Shown one piece after another: positions 46,718 to 58,146 of a DNA stretch of 64,000 nucleotides (its first letter is position 1; each line of letters starts with the position of its first letter). Under the pieces are notes generated by a model. That model was not told where the DNA came from. It made no database searches and saw only the letters and a list, made by a program, of their open reading frames with translations. A program made the translations under genes and the position numbers. Source of the DNA: Lomentospora prolificans (taxonomy: Eukaryota; Ascomycota; Sordariomycetes; Microascales; Microascaceae); NCBI GenBank assembly GCA_029532625.1, contig JARFXM010000011.1:310001-374000 (forward strand), written 5' to 3'.

Positions 46718-49700
46718 ATGCATACCTACGGGTCGGAGGCGACTCTTGGCGACCTCATCTCAACGCCCCCTAATGGCCGAAATAAGGAGGACAAAAATGA
46801 CGGAACTTACCGCCCGACTGACCAGTTCCAGTCGTCTAGTGACACCGACGTCGAGGTGGAAGCTCAAAACAACTCGGTGGATAAGGATTTCATCCAGAAG
46901 AAGCTTACCCTCAGTTTCAAGGGGGTCACGGTTCTCGTAAAAGCTCCGGAAGAAGCTTTGGGCGAGACTTTATTGTCCCGGGTTGATCCTACTCAACTCC
47001 TGGGTTTTTGTGGGAGCCGGTCTGGGCCAAAGAGGGTAAGTGTGATTAGCGTTCGGTCTTGAGCGCTGTTAATAACACGAGTGACAGGCTATTCTCAATG
47101 ATGTAACTGGGCAAGTAAACCCGGGGGAAATGGTAGGTTGCCTTCCTGGTTTCTATTTACGCATCATGCAAACTAAACTAGCGTAGCTCTTGGTTCTTGG
47201 CAGACCTGGAGCCGGATGCACTTCTCTCCTTCGCGTACTCTCTAACCATCGAGAGTCTTTCAGCGAGGTCCAGGGTGAGGTGAGATTTGGAAGCATGACG
47301 CACAAGGAGGCGAGACGGTACCGCCAACAAATTGTCTTTAACACTGAGGACGACATCCATTTCCCCACGATGACTGTCAACCAGACGATGAAGTTCGCCC
47401 TCAAGAACAAGGTTCCTAGGGAAAGACCAGCAGAAACGGAGAAGAAGACCCAGTTCGTCAACGACAAGAGGACTGGAATTCTCGAGTCGCTTGGCATCGG
47501 CCATACACAAAAGACCCTGGTTGGGAATGAGTTTATTCGCGGTGTGTCCGGTGGCGAGAGAAAGCGTGTATCTCTTGCAGAGGTGTTGGCCAGCCAGGTA
47601 GGTTCGATGGAGCATCCATAATCTTGAGCCGGTACTTACTCTTCGCGTAGAGCCCTATCCAATTTTGGGATCAACCGACGAGGGGACTTGATTCCAAGAC
47701 TGCCCTCGAATTTGCAGCCATGCTACGTGCTGAAGCTGGCCAGAACAACCGAACCGTGGTCGCGACGATGTACCAGGCCGGAAACGGCATTTATGACAAA
47801 TTTGACAAGGTCCTCGTCCTAGCCGAAGGTCGCGTCATTTACTACGGTCCCCGCGTCCTCGCCAAGTCTTACTTCGAGGGCCTAGGCTTCGTATGTCCCC
47901 GAGGGGCTAATATTGCCGATTTCCTTACGTCGGTGACCGTCAAGACGGAGGTTGTAATTGCTCCGGGCTTCGAGGGAAGAGTTCCCCTTACTCCTGAGGA
48001 GTTTGAGGGTGTATACAAGCAAAGCGACGTGTATAGACAAACCATTGAGCTGTCAAGGAATCCCGATACACTGAAGAATGAGACCGAAGAATTACAGGAG
48101 GCCGTGCAAAGGGAGAAGAAGAAACGTCGTCTCGGCGGAAACCGGAGTGTGTATACAGTTGGCCTAAAGGAACAGGTCATCAACTGTACTGTCCGGTAAG
48201 TTGGCATTTACATTGAGGACTTTTAGCCTCTGTACTAACATATTGTAGACAATTTCAAATAATGATGGGAGATCGTATCTCACTTGCGATCAAGGTCGTA
48301 TCCGCCACCATTCAAGCTCTCGTCTGCGGCAGCCTGTTCTATAACCTACCTGATACTAGCGAATCTATGTTCCTACGACCCGGTGTTCTCTTCTTCCCTG
48401 TCTTGTACTTCCTCCTCGAATCCATGTCTGAAACCACGGCATCCTTCATGGGACGGCCCATCCTCGTTCGCCACAAGCGCTTTGGATATTATCGACCGAC
48501 TGCCTTTTGCATCGCTAATGCTATTACCGATATTCCCGTCGTTATTCTGCAGGTTACATGCTTCTCTATCATTATCTACTTCATGTCGAACCTGCAGGTA
48601 CATGCGGGCAAGTTCTTCACCTTCTGGATTGTCGTCAACGCTAGCACCCTCTGCTTCGTACAGCTTTTCCGAATGGTCGGCGCTCTCTGTGGAAGGTTCG
48701 GCACGGCTTCCCAGGTAACCGGATTCTTGTCGACTGTTTTCTTCGTCTACAGCGGCTATCTCATTCCCTTTGACAAGATGCATGTCTGGTTCAGGTGGAT
48801 CTTTTACCTCAATCCTGGCGCCTACGCGTTTGAATCCCTGATGGCCAACGAGCTAGGTGATCGTGAGCTGCAATGCGTGGCTCCGCAATATGTTCCTTAC
48901 GGGGCTGGGTATGATGACCAAGCCGCAGCTTATCGGGGATGTACTGTTATCGGCTCCAACTCTGATGGACTCATCAGCGGCAACGAATATATCCAGAAGC
49001 AGCACCATTACTCTACCGGCCACATCTGGCGTGGCTTCGGCGTCTTGATTGGATTCTGGATCTTTTTCATCGGAGTTACCGCGTTAGGCTTTGAGCTTCG
49101 AAACAGTCAGGGTGGTTCGTCGGTGCTTCTCTACAAGCGAAACTTTAGGAACAAAAGGAAGGGTGTCGACGTAGAGGCTTCTAGCAACACTGAGAAGAAA
49201 CAGCATGCAACCCCCGCCACTCAGGATGTCAAGCAGTCGACTTTCTCGTGGCATGAACTCGACTACTACGTCAAGTACCATGGTGAACAGAAGCAGCTCT
49301 TGAATAAGGTGTTTGGTTACGTGAAGCCTGGAAACTTGGTTGCCCTCATGGGTTGCTCCGGCGCGGGCAAGACAACGTAAGTGGACCAAAAGTCGACAAA
49401 TCGAGGCACGCTAACTTATCGAATCAAGGCTCCTCGATGTTCTCGCGCAGCGAAAGGATGCTGGGGAAATCTACGGGTCGATCCTTATCGATGGCAAGCC
49501 ACAGGGCATCAGTTTCCAGCGCACCACAGGCTACTGTGAACAGATGGATGTCCATGAAGCGACCGCGACAGTCCGTGAGGCTCTCGTGTTTTCTGCGCTG
49601 TTGCGCCAGCCCAGCCATGTACCCGAGCGAGAGAAGATTGATTATGTAGACCACATTATTGAGCTTCTCGAGCTGCACGATATCAAAGACGCCTTGATCG

Positions 49701-51570
49701 GAGGTAAGCGTTGACATCACTACGACCTGCTATGCGTTCAAACTAATGATCAGAAGTTCCGGGAGCTGGCCTTAGTATCGAACAACGGAAGCGCGTTACT
49801 CTCGGCGTAGAACTTGTCGCTAAGCCAACCCTACTATTCCTCGACGAACCTACGTCTGGTCTCGACGGACAGTCTGCATACAATATTATCCGATTTTTGA
49901 GGAGACTGGTAGATGGAGGTCAAGCTGTCTTGGTAAGTCGGCCCGCTTTGTACAAACCATAGTAAGTGTTCTAACCCTTGAAGTGTACTATCCACCAACC
50001 CTCCGCCGTTCTTTTCGACGCTTTCGATTCGCTTCTTCTTCTTGCAAAGGGTGGAAGAATGGCCTATTTCGGAGAAAGTATGTTCAACCCCCCAACCTGA
50101 GACTGTAAACAACGCTAACAATGAGCAGCTGGCAAGGACTCTGTCAAGGTTCTGGATTACTTTGCCCGGAACGGTGCTCCTTGTCCCGAAGACTCCAACC
50201 CTGCGGAGCACATTGTTGAAACCATCCAAGGAAACAGTGAAGTTCAGATCGACTGGGTTGATACCTGGAGCAAGTCCCCTGAATGTAAGACGGCACTGGA
50301 CCAACTCAAGGCGCTCAATGCCAAGGCCCTAGAAGGTGCCCCTGTGGAAGAGGACACGGCGGACTTTGCAACTTCGAAGTGGTTCCAGTTTCGCATGGTG
50401 CTTCACAGACTCATGGTCCAACTCTGGCGCTCACCCGTAAGATAAACAGCTCCTCTTAACCCAAAGCATGAACTGATTGTCTCTAGGACTACGTTTGGAA
50501 CAAGATCAACTTGCACATCTTTGCAGCTCTCTTCAGCGGCTTCACTTTCTGGATGATTGGTGACAGCTCCTTTGACTTACAGTTACGCCTGTTTGCCATT
50601 TTCAATTTCATCTTCGTAGCACCTGGATGTATCAACCAAATGCAGCCGTTCTTTTTGCACAATCGCGATTTGTTCGAAACTCGAGAGAAGAAGGTAAGAT
50701 GGCTCCTTAACCCTTAAGCATTGGCGCATTGTGCTCACTCTCCGCATAATAGTCCAAAACATACCACTGGGTAGCTTTTATTGGGGCGCAAACCGTGTCT
50801 GAAATTCCCTATCTCATTATCTGTGCCACTCTTTACTTTGCCTGCTGGTACTTCACTGCCGGATTCCCAGTTGCGGCCAGAACTTCAGGACATATTTATC
50901 TCCAAATGATCTGTGAGTTAAAATCATTTAGGCCCTGTCCCTGATCGTTGATTCATGGTTGGCTAATATTCCGCTAGTCTACGAATTCCTGTACACGTCC
51001 GTCGGCCAAGCGATTGCGGCCTACGCGCCTAACGAATACGGAGCCGCAATAATGAACCCTCTCATTATCGGATGCGGCATGATTTCTTTCTGCGGCGTAG
51101 TGGTCCCGTATACACTCATGCAGCCCTTCTGGAAGTACTGGCTTTACTATTTGGACCCCTTCAAGTATCTGGTTGGCGGCCTCTTCGGCGCCGTTATCTG
51201 GGACGTCCAGGTTAAATGCAAGCCGCAGGAGCTTACCAGCTTTGATCCGCCATCTGGCTTGACTTGCGGAGAATACATGTCGGATTTCTTGGCTTCCAAC
51301 AATGGATATCTCGAGAACATGAACGCGACAAGCCAGTGCCAATACTGTCCTTACAGCACTGGCGCCGAATACGCCAAAACTTTCAACCTCAACGAGGAGT
51401 ACTACGCATGGAGAGATGTAAGTTTTCCCCATCAATATCTGTGGTTTCTGCGGACTGACCGATGGTTCTAGACCGGTATCACGGCCCTATTTTGCATCAG
51501 CTCGTACGCGCTCGTCTTTTTGATGATGAAGCTTAGGAGCAAGAAGACCAAGAGTGCTCGGTCCGAATAA
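46718..51570 (+). CDS. Pleiotropic drug resistance ABC transporter (ABC-G, full size)
   Basis: Predicted 1,402-residue plasma-membrane efflux pump in the order NBD1-TMD1-NBD2-TMD2. Thirteen exons: 46,718-47,035; 47,088-47,132; 47,187-47,597; 47,651-48,195; 48,249-49,376; 49,429-49,703; 49,754-49,932; 49,984-50,077; 50,129-50,436; 50,487-50,693; 50,753-50,912; 50,978-51,417; 51,472-51,570. All introns are GT-AG and in frame. NBD1 has the PDR-type degenerate Walker A GRPGAGCTSLL, signature VSGGERKR and Walker B-like FWDQPTRGLDS. NBD2 has the canonical Walker A GCSGAGKTTLL, altered signature LSIEQRKRV and LFLDEPTSGLD. This asymmetry is a hallmark of fungal PDR pumps. The extracellular loop of TMD2 is Cys-rich (CGEYM, CQYCPY). 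Expression probably depends on the CGG array just upstream; the Zn2Cys6 gene beside it is the likely regulator. Confidence 0.96.
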
Positions 51571-52098
51571 ATTTATAATAAACAATAAACCGACGAAGTA
51601 TAGAGCGGAGGCTAAAAGGAGTCAGAGATGAGATGTGGTCAGTATAGAACAAGCGGAAGTCATGGAACCTCATGGCTTAACTATAAAGCATCCTCGAGCA
51701 TAGATTAAGCGTTTTCCTTTTTACTGAATACCTATTTATAAACTAAAATCGAAACTATTACATATTATTGACTATGTCGGCGAGTAAAGTTCACTGCGTG
51801 TCTCGAGGAGAAAAATTGGGGCGAGCACCCTTGAGCAGGGGATGATGAAGTGCGGGCGCGGCGCCAGAATAAAAGTGTTTTGCGTCGGAAGTCCGCAAAC
51901 TCCGCAACTCCGCATTCCACAACTTGCACTGTCTCCTGGCCCTGGCTGATCGGTCATAAAAGGGTTGATTTTGCGCTATCGTGATCTTTCTTCAAACGGC
52001 GATGAACATGGCCGCATATCGAACACGCATCAAGCTTCCATCAACATCACTAAAAGGCCTTCTGAAATATTGAGAGAAAAGCATACTATTACGCCATC
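51571..52098. other. Promoter region of the SDR gene
   Basis: 3' end of the transporter gene and the promoter of the dehydrogenase. It contains the CCG triplet group at 51,886-51,912. Confidence 0.5.
51886..51912 (-). promoter_or_regulatory. CCG triplet group matching the CGG array
   Basis: CCG at 51,893, 51,902 and 51,910 (spacing 9 and 8 bp) and one CGG in opposite orientation at 51,886. On the minus strand this reads CGG-N5-CGG-N6-CGG, with spacers AGTTG and AGTTTG. It lies about 190-215 bp before the SDR start, a distance similar to that of the array in the transporter promoter. Confidence 0.55.
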
Positions 52099-52950
52099 AT
52101 GAGAGCCCTTGTAGTGGGCGGAACCAGTGGTATTGGCTATGCCATGGCCTGTCGCGTTGCAGCCGAAACGAGCGCTGCCTTGGTCACAATCAGTGGCCGC
52201 ACCAAGCCACAGAACATTCCGCATTCCAACATCGATTTCCGGGCCCTCGACGCTACATCAATGCGCCAAATAAAACAATACACTGATGAGTTCAAGCGTA
52301 TGCTGCAGTCCCAGAGGCAGACACTTGACCTGCTCGTCATGTCACAGGGTATCATGACAATGGCAGGGAGAACTGAAACGCCGGAGGGCATCGATCGCAA
52401 GATGGCGCTTCACTACTACGGCAAACAGCTTCTGATACGCGAGCTTCTTCCGGCGATGAAGGAGGACGCCCGCGTCATTATCGTGTTCGACGGGCTGACG
52501 GGAAACCCCGATAAGTTGATCTGGGACGACCTCGGTCTGAAGACGCACTTTAGTCTCGGTAATGCAGCCAATCACTGCATGGTGATGAACGACGCCATGA
52601 TTCAGCTCTATGCGGCGCAGCAGGAACGAGAGGGCGACGGGAGCAGCCGGCGGCTCTTTGTGCATGCGTGGCCCGGTGGCGTCAACTCTGGTCTTTGGAG
52701 GGAGCTTCCCTGGTATGTGCGGCCTGTTGGACGGGTCGTGGGCAGCCTGGTCGGAGTCTCGCCAGATGTTTGTGCGAATTATCTGCTAAGTGGGACTGCT
52801 AAATGCGCGGCGCAGGGAAGGTTTTGGAGTAATATCGATAACAAAGGCCGGCTCATTGCGAAGAAGGTCGTATGGAAGGAGGAGCAGATGAAGAAGATAG
52901 CAGATCATACGTGGGAGGTCATCGACAGAGCACTAAAAACTATCGCATAA
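52099..52950 (+). CDS. Short-chain dehydrogenase/reductase-like protein, atypical active site
   Basis: Intronless 283-residue protein with an N-terminal Rossmann fold: ALVVGGTSGIGYAMA (the TGxxxGxG cofactor motif as GGTSGIG at residues 7-13), the strand LVTISGRT and the LLVMSQGIM strand that replaces the usual NNAG. The position of the catalytic YxxxK is occupied by ANHCMVMND (about residues 157-165), so neither Tyr nor Lys is present. It may bind NAD(P) without classical catalysis or use another mechanism. The HAWPGGVNSGLWRELP segment is conserved in a group of fungal SDRs. It follows the transporter on the same strand and shares a CGG-type promoter element, so a role in modifying the exported compound is possible; that is inference. 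Confidence 0.85.
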   Translation: MRALVVGGTSGIGYAMACRVAAETSAALVTISGRTKPQNIPHSNIDFRALDATSMRQIKQYTDEFKRMLQSQRQTLDLLVMSQGIMTMAGRTETPEGIDRKMALHYYGKQLLIRELLPAMKEDARVIIVFDGLTGNPDKLIWDDLGLKTHFSLGNAANHCMVMNDAMIQLYAAQQEREGDGSSRRLFVHAWPGGVNSGLWRELPWYVRPVGRVVGSLVGVSPDVCANYLLSGTAKCAAQGRFWSNIDNKGRLIAKKVVWKEEQMKKIADHTWEVIDRALKTIA

Positions 52951-54026
52951 ATTATATTCTCGATAATCATTATATCTGGAATCAAGTCGAGCAACATGAT
53001 GTTGCAATGCCATTCTCTTCTGTGACTGTACACCTTTGAAGACTTTTGAAGAGCGCACTGCTTGGGAATAATATCACGTGATAAGCCCGGGACTGTCAAG
53101 TCGGGGAGACAGGGAGGATCTGTATTCTCGAGTTTCTGTGCTCCAACTGTGAAAAGTGAACGCCCCAGATATCGCCCATTTCCCTCCATTGGATAGAAGA
53201 ACCGCTCATGTTAATGGGCGAATTTGCAGTACACCAGCCTCATATTCGACAGGAGGACCACGGTCGTCACCACGCTTGCATTTCAGCCTCTGAAAGCTTG
53301 CCAAGGTATGGATTGTATACATGACAGTGCCGCTCGGTGTTTGCTATCAGTGTTTTTAGTCTAGAGCTTCAGTGTTCGTATGGATAATTACATCCGCCGA
53401 CTAGTGACTGACTTGGTGGGCTTCGTTGGGTCGTTGGTCTAGATCGGAACCGTATGGCACCACATTATGGCGCAGTCCGCGTGTAAAAAGCCTTCTATCA
53501 CCAATCCCACGAACAGAAGAAGTCGTCGCTTGGATCAACAGGGGCTGCTTTCGAGGACAGTTCAACACCAGCGGGTGAATGGGAACTGTACCTACTGCGT
53601 GTGATATATGTGGAAGAGGTATTATAGAGTGTGTCACCGCAGTAAAATACCGAGATCGAACTATTGACGCCGAGGCCAGTCGGCACTAAGCAGTGTGGGG
53701 TCATTCACCCCCAAAAGATTTCCTGGTCGCATTCGCTTCGATGGGAGGAACCTTTCATTTCATATTGAGCCGGCCGATAAACGAATCGTTGGGCAAGCTT
53801 GTGCTTAGCGCGCCCCTGGATTAGCCAGCGCCAATGTGTCTGGGGTTGTCGAGCCCCTGAGCCCCGCAACGTCTGGTCGTCCCCAAAGTTGGCCTCGTTG
53901 CCTGGTGTCAAAAACGTGGTGTTCAGTCCCCCATCCTCAGGACCAGCCAGAAAAAGAAAGATGCCGATCTCGCATCTACGACCGGCCGTTCCTCAACTTC
54001 AATACCCTGGTAGAAGAACAGAAACC
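52951..54026. other. Intergenic with a 12-bp CACGTG palindrome
   Basis: No gene was recognised. The perfect palindrome TATCACGTGATA lies at 53,072-53,083. An open frame runs into the next gene from 53,799 without an ATG before 53,961. Confidence 0.5.
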
Positions 54027-55337
54027 ATGAGCGAATCCCATTTCTCGTCTTTACCGCTGCTGGTGATCGATTGCATCCAGAGCTACCTCTCCCTTCGGGA
54101 TATCTTCAATCTGCGTCTCACCTGTCGGAACTATGCCGCCCCTCCGCGCCTTGTCAGGGACCGCTTTGTCCATCGAACGACGGATCTCACGCAGAGGAGT
54201 CTGCAAAATCTCCGTGAAATTGGCGAACACGAGGTATTTGGAACCTCGGTGCGGTCTGTGACCGTCAGGACAATAGTCTATGATCCCCACATTATTCACA
54301 AGCACATGATCCCCCAAGGGCTAGAGGAGACTATGGACTCGTACAAGGACCGTATAGCGCTATGGTCTGCTAAACTTAAAAAAATAGAAGAACTTCGGGC
54401 GATGCAGGATGACATGGCGTCTTCAGAAAAAGACACCCAAATGTTGGCCGACGCTTTCTCAAAACTACGCTACCTCGACACGATAGCTATGGACGTGGAG
54501 ATTCTTAACTTTGCCGAGGAGCCCTACCGAAAATGGCCATCATCCTCTCCAGAGTATAAAGCCCTGGCAGGTCCCCGCTTCCACCACTCTTTCGATGTCA
54601 TGATGGAGGCTGTTACCCGCAGTGGCACACGCCCTACGCAGCTCAAGGCCCTAGAAACAGTGCGCCGGGGTTTCTGGACCGACTTGTGCCGTTTCCACCA
54701 CACCGTCCTGAGCCTCCCAACCGATAGCTTGGCCCACTCGTTTAGCCGCTTGGAATCACTTAGCCTTGGCTTTGCCAATCCGGGGTCGTGCCCGCCATCC
54801 GACCTCATTTCCAAACCGGGATATGGTATTATTTATGGATCTAGCGCCAAAGCTTTGTTATCTTGTTGCGCAGGCACGCTGCGGGCGTTGACAATAGCAT
54901 GGAGCGTCGTGCAGCCACAGCCTGGCGCTGGTGTCTTATCGTTTTTCACCGAGATTTCCGCTATCCACTTTCCTGCCCTGACAGAGTGCGTCATCTGGGG
55001 CCTGGCCGTGGAGAGAGACGCCCTAATAAGCTTCTTATCTAACGTGCCGCGCCTGAAGTATCTTACATTGCGCGGTATCGACATGTATCCTACGGCGGAA
55101 CTGATAGATGCTTGGCGGCCTGTATTCAAGGCGGTCACCGGCCCGAAACGGAACCCCCCATCTCTCGTATACCTGAACCTGGACCGCCTCCGCGCTAATG
55201 GAGACATCTACTTTGATCATGATTTGGGAAATGCCGTGACTTTAAATGAGAGACAGTTGCGAGTTGAAGCGGGCAGCGATGAAGAGGGCGCATTAACATG
55301 GTATTACACTATTAATTCTGGGAACCAAGGGCTGTAG
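54027..55337 (+). CDS. F-box protein
   Basis: Intronless 436-residue protein. The F-box is at the very N-terminus (SSLPLLVIDCIQSYLSLRDI, then FNLRLTCRNY), the expected place for fungal F-box proteins. The rest is a helical, leucine-rich region without clear motif repeats (LESLSLGF, then LRALTIAW and LKYLTLRGID), suggesting degenerate leucine-rich repeats that bind the target. There is no signal peptide or membrane segment. The frame stays open upstream to 53,799, with an earlier ATG at 53,961 that would add 22 residues; 54,027 is chosen because the F-box then begins within ten residues. The target is unknown. Confidence 0.8.
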   Translation: MSESHFSSLPLLVIDCIQSYLSLRDIFNLRLTCRNYAAPPRLVRDRFVHRTTDLTQRSLQNLREIGEHEVFGTSVRSVTVRTIVYDPHIIHKHMIPQGLEETMDSYKDRIALWSAKLKKIEELRAMQDDMASSEKDTQMLADAFSKLRYLDTIAMDVEILNFAEEPYRKWPSSSPEYKALAGPRFHHSFDVMMEAVTRSGTRPTQLKALETVRRGFWTDLCRFHHTVLSLPTDSLAHSFSRLESLSLGFANPGSCPPSDLISKPGYGIIYGSSAKALLSCCAGTLRALTIAWSVVQPQPGAGVLSFFTEISAIHFPALTECVIWGLAVERDALISFLSNVPRLKYLTLRGIDMYPTAELIDAWRPVFKAVTGPKRNPPSLVYLNLDRLRANGDIYFDHDLGNAVTLNERQLRVEAGSDEEGALTWYYTINSGNQGL

Positions 55338-55589
55338 TTACCGCATAATATTGTTTCCTTTGTTTCTGAGCAGAAAGCATGTAATACGCGTTTTGAAGGG
55401 GCCCGGACGCCATGAGCATCCACGGATTTGGGGGGATTTAGGGCAGAGCGCCTTCTGTACTGAGTGGTATTTATGCATTTTAATCCAGCGCTCACATCTA
55501 GTAGGCGCCCATAGTCATTGATACACGGTTGTTTTGTCCTTTTCCGATTGCACAGCAGGTCCGATGACGGTTATGTATTAGAAACTTTG

Positions 55590-56590
55590 CACGTTTGGCA
55601 TTTTCGGCGCAATGGAAATGCGTGCTGAAGGAGGAAGAGATTGGAGCCTCAAATGGGAGACTGGCAGACTACCGTGCTGAGATCCTTCTCAGTGTTTCTC
55701 TAGCCCTCAAATACGTCTTTCATTCCGCGGGGCCGGGTCTTGCTACTTTTGTCACGATAGGGAGGATGAGTCGGGAATCAATCTCATGTTGGATTCTATA
55801 AAGGCCGACGGCGAGGCCTTAGGCAGGGAGTTTCCATCCGGTGTCGAAGACGTAATATCCATGTTGCATCGACGTGTCAAGGAGAAGAATGGCGCGGCTC
55901 TCAGCTCTCAACGACCAGTATCTGTTCACAATTCCCTCTCAGATATAAGCAATATGCTTGATAGCTTGAAATCGCTCAGCCAAATGATCCCCGCGCATAT
56001 CACAGGGTTCTGCGTCAGCTAATCTACAACAATACGAGAGCACGGAAACCTGCTATATGTGGAGCAGATGCTGGCATTTGCAGCTGGCTTTTCCAAGATG
56101 GCGTGGTATATGAGAACCACCTTGCAGAGCTTAAGGAAGGAGCAAAGCCATGGCACTCTGGTCCTAGGCAAGCGCCCTCCATTAGCCAACGCAAGGATGC
56201 AAATCGCACCATTTAATACACTTGGCTAGTGGAAGGACAAGGAATCCGCATCTCTCTGGGAAGGCAGGGCCTGGAAAATAAACTCCAATGAACTTCACTG
56301 CAAATCATGAATCAACGCAGCAAGAGCTGGAAAAGTGAACCGGAGGTAAACAAGCTCGTGAATGTGAAGTTCTTCTGGATATCGAGGGATAAGTTGCAGT
56401 CAACGCTTCAAGGGCTGTACTCTTCCATCGGCAGTGGGCACGGATCCAAACAGGATATGCGGATCGCGTTGTTGAAAGTATGGAGTTTGGTGATGGAGAA
56501 GTTGAAGAATTTGGGCTCCTCGTGAAGCAGACCACCCAATTGAATCATCGATTCTGTTTCTTTATCAACGGTCTCGATGAATATCAAGGT
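55590..56590 (+). pseudogene. NACHT-type NLR-like gene remnant
   Basis: Pieces of a fungal NACHT protein follow each other in changing frames. RLADYRAEILLSVSLAL near 55,660 matches the helical N-terminal region of such proteins. SWLFQDGVVYENH near 56,080 resembles the stretch before the nucleotide-binding domain. VNVKFFWISRDKLQSTLQGL near 56,360 and HRFCFFINGLDEYQG near 56,545 correspond to strands after Walker A and to Walker B (usual form FCFFIDGLDEY). The Walker A loop itself is not readable. Multiple stops and frame changes exclude a functional product. The remnant runs directly into a transcription factor remnant. Confidence 0.65.
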
Positions 56591-58146
56591 ATGTTTTTCG
56601 ACCTCGAGAGACTCGACCTGCAGCTGAACGGATGGGCACAGGGCAGTTCAATTTTGAATATCAAAACGCTTGCTGACGGCATGCATGCTGGAAGTGTCCG
56701 GGCCATTACCCTAGAAGAGTTGGGCCGTCACATCGCCAAGGAGCCGCCCAATGATGGGTTGGGCTCGCGTCTTTTAGACGTGTACTTTCAGCAACTTCAT
56801 CCGCGTTACCCGTTTCTGAACCTGGATGGAATCTGGGAACTGCAAAAGAACAAGATGAGTCTGGCGACAGCAGCGCAAGTTGATGTATCCATGGCTCAGC
56901 GATTTATTAGTATCTTTATGCTCTACATGGTTTAGGCAATTGGCGTGACATTGCTCAAACTTGTGGAGAACAACTCACAGGTATCACACGAGGTATTTAA
57001 ATGGTATGAAAAGATCTGAGCAAGGTCTCGCCAGAAACGAGATCCAAAGATGGCGACGTTTATTCTGGACTGTATACTCACCCGAACGTACGGTGGCGGT
57101 TGCCCTTGGGCGCCCTTTGAGTATCACGGATCGACATATCGATGTTGACTTTCCAAGAGAATCTCCTCCAAGCTTATAGCCAGGCTATGCATTTTCCCCG
57201 AAACAGTACGCTCCGGATAGCAACTATCCGATGTCCCCAATAACATCCAACTCGACGGTTTTCTGTTCAAACGGCGTCGAATAGAGTCACGCATTTAGCA
57301 CTCCATCTCCCGCACTGACAAGTCGCTTGCGATGCTTCGCTCAAAGATGGATGGCCTCTGCAACTCGCTGGAAAGTTGGAAAATATCACTAACCGAGAGT
57401 GTTCCTCAAAATATCCAACTGCTTGACTACCCGTTGCTTCACTATCACCGAGCAATTCCGGTGCTGGTCCAACCCTTCTTAACACTCCTCCCGCCCTCAG
57501 ATCCACATGACGCTTTGTATCTACAAGCTGTGGGAAATATCTGTCAGAGTCACAAGCGGTTGCACCAGGCGCTCGACTACGGTCACAGTTTCATTGCAAT
57601 GCAGACGGTATTTGTTGCAGGGTTCACATTGTTATATTACGGCCTGTGGGCTCAGGGCCATCAAGTCTGGTCCGTGACACTCGCAGATGATATTCGCGCC
57701 TGTTCTCTGGTTCTATTATTTGTTATGAGCGAAAGAGCAGCCTGGGTGAGTAAGTATCGGGATGCCTTTGAAGTGCTCGTAAATGCTTCCATGGAGAAGC
57801 TTCGCGCTTGAGATGCACGTCTGTCGGAAATGGCCGCTGCATTGCAGGCGCAGCATGTACGCGCGCACTATCCTGGAACGGGAGTGGATCACAGCGGTGG
57901 AAAGGAAAACAGAAGAGGTGCTCTTCGACAGAATCGGACTCGAGCATCCACCAAGATCGCATTACACCCAGACAGGACCCACTGCCACTCGGCCAGTGTA
58001 GCGGGAATGGAACCGGTCAGCCTGACGAAGTAGAAGAAGATGTATGGAAAGTAGTGATGGAGTTGGCGAAGTGGATCGATCAAGATACAGATACGACTCC
58101 TTTCTGGATGCCTAATTTCAAGGATTTGCAGAACCTCTCGGGATGA
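56590..58146 (+). pseudogene. Fungal-specific transcription factor remnant
   Basis: The fungal_trans domain of a Zn2Cys6-type regulator survives in pieces: RLLDVYFQQLHPRYPFLNLD (56,770-56,830), RRLFWTVYSPERTVAVALGR with PLSITDRHIDVDFP (57,040-57,150), a long helical part (57,332-57,811) and a C-terminal end VWKVVMELAKWIDQDTD with WMPNFKDLQNLS (58,040-58,140). The N-terminal zinc cluster is missing. The open frame stops at a TAG near 56,935 where the family normally continues (MLYMV-stop-AIGVTLLKL). At least four frame changes follow. The first part is fused in frame to the NACHT remnant upstream. Confidence 0.75.
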
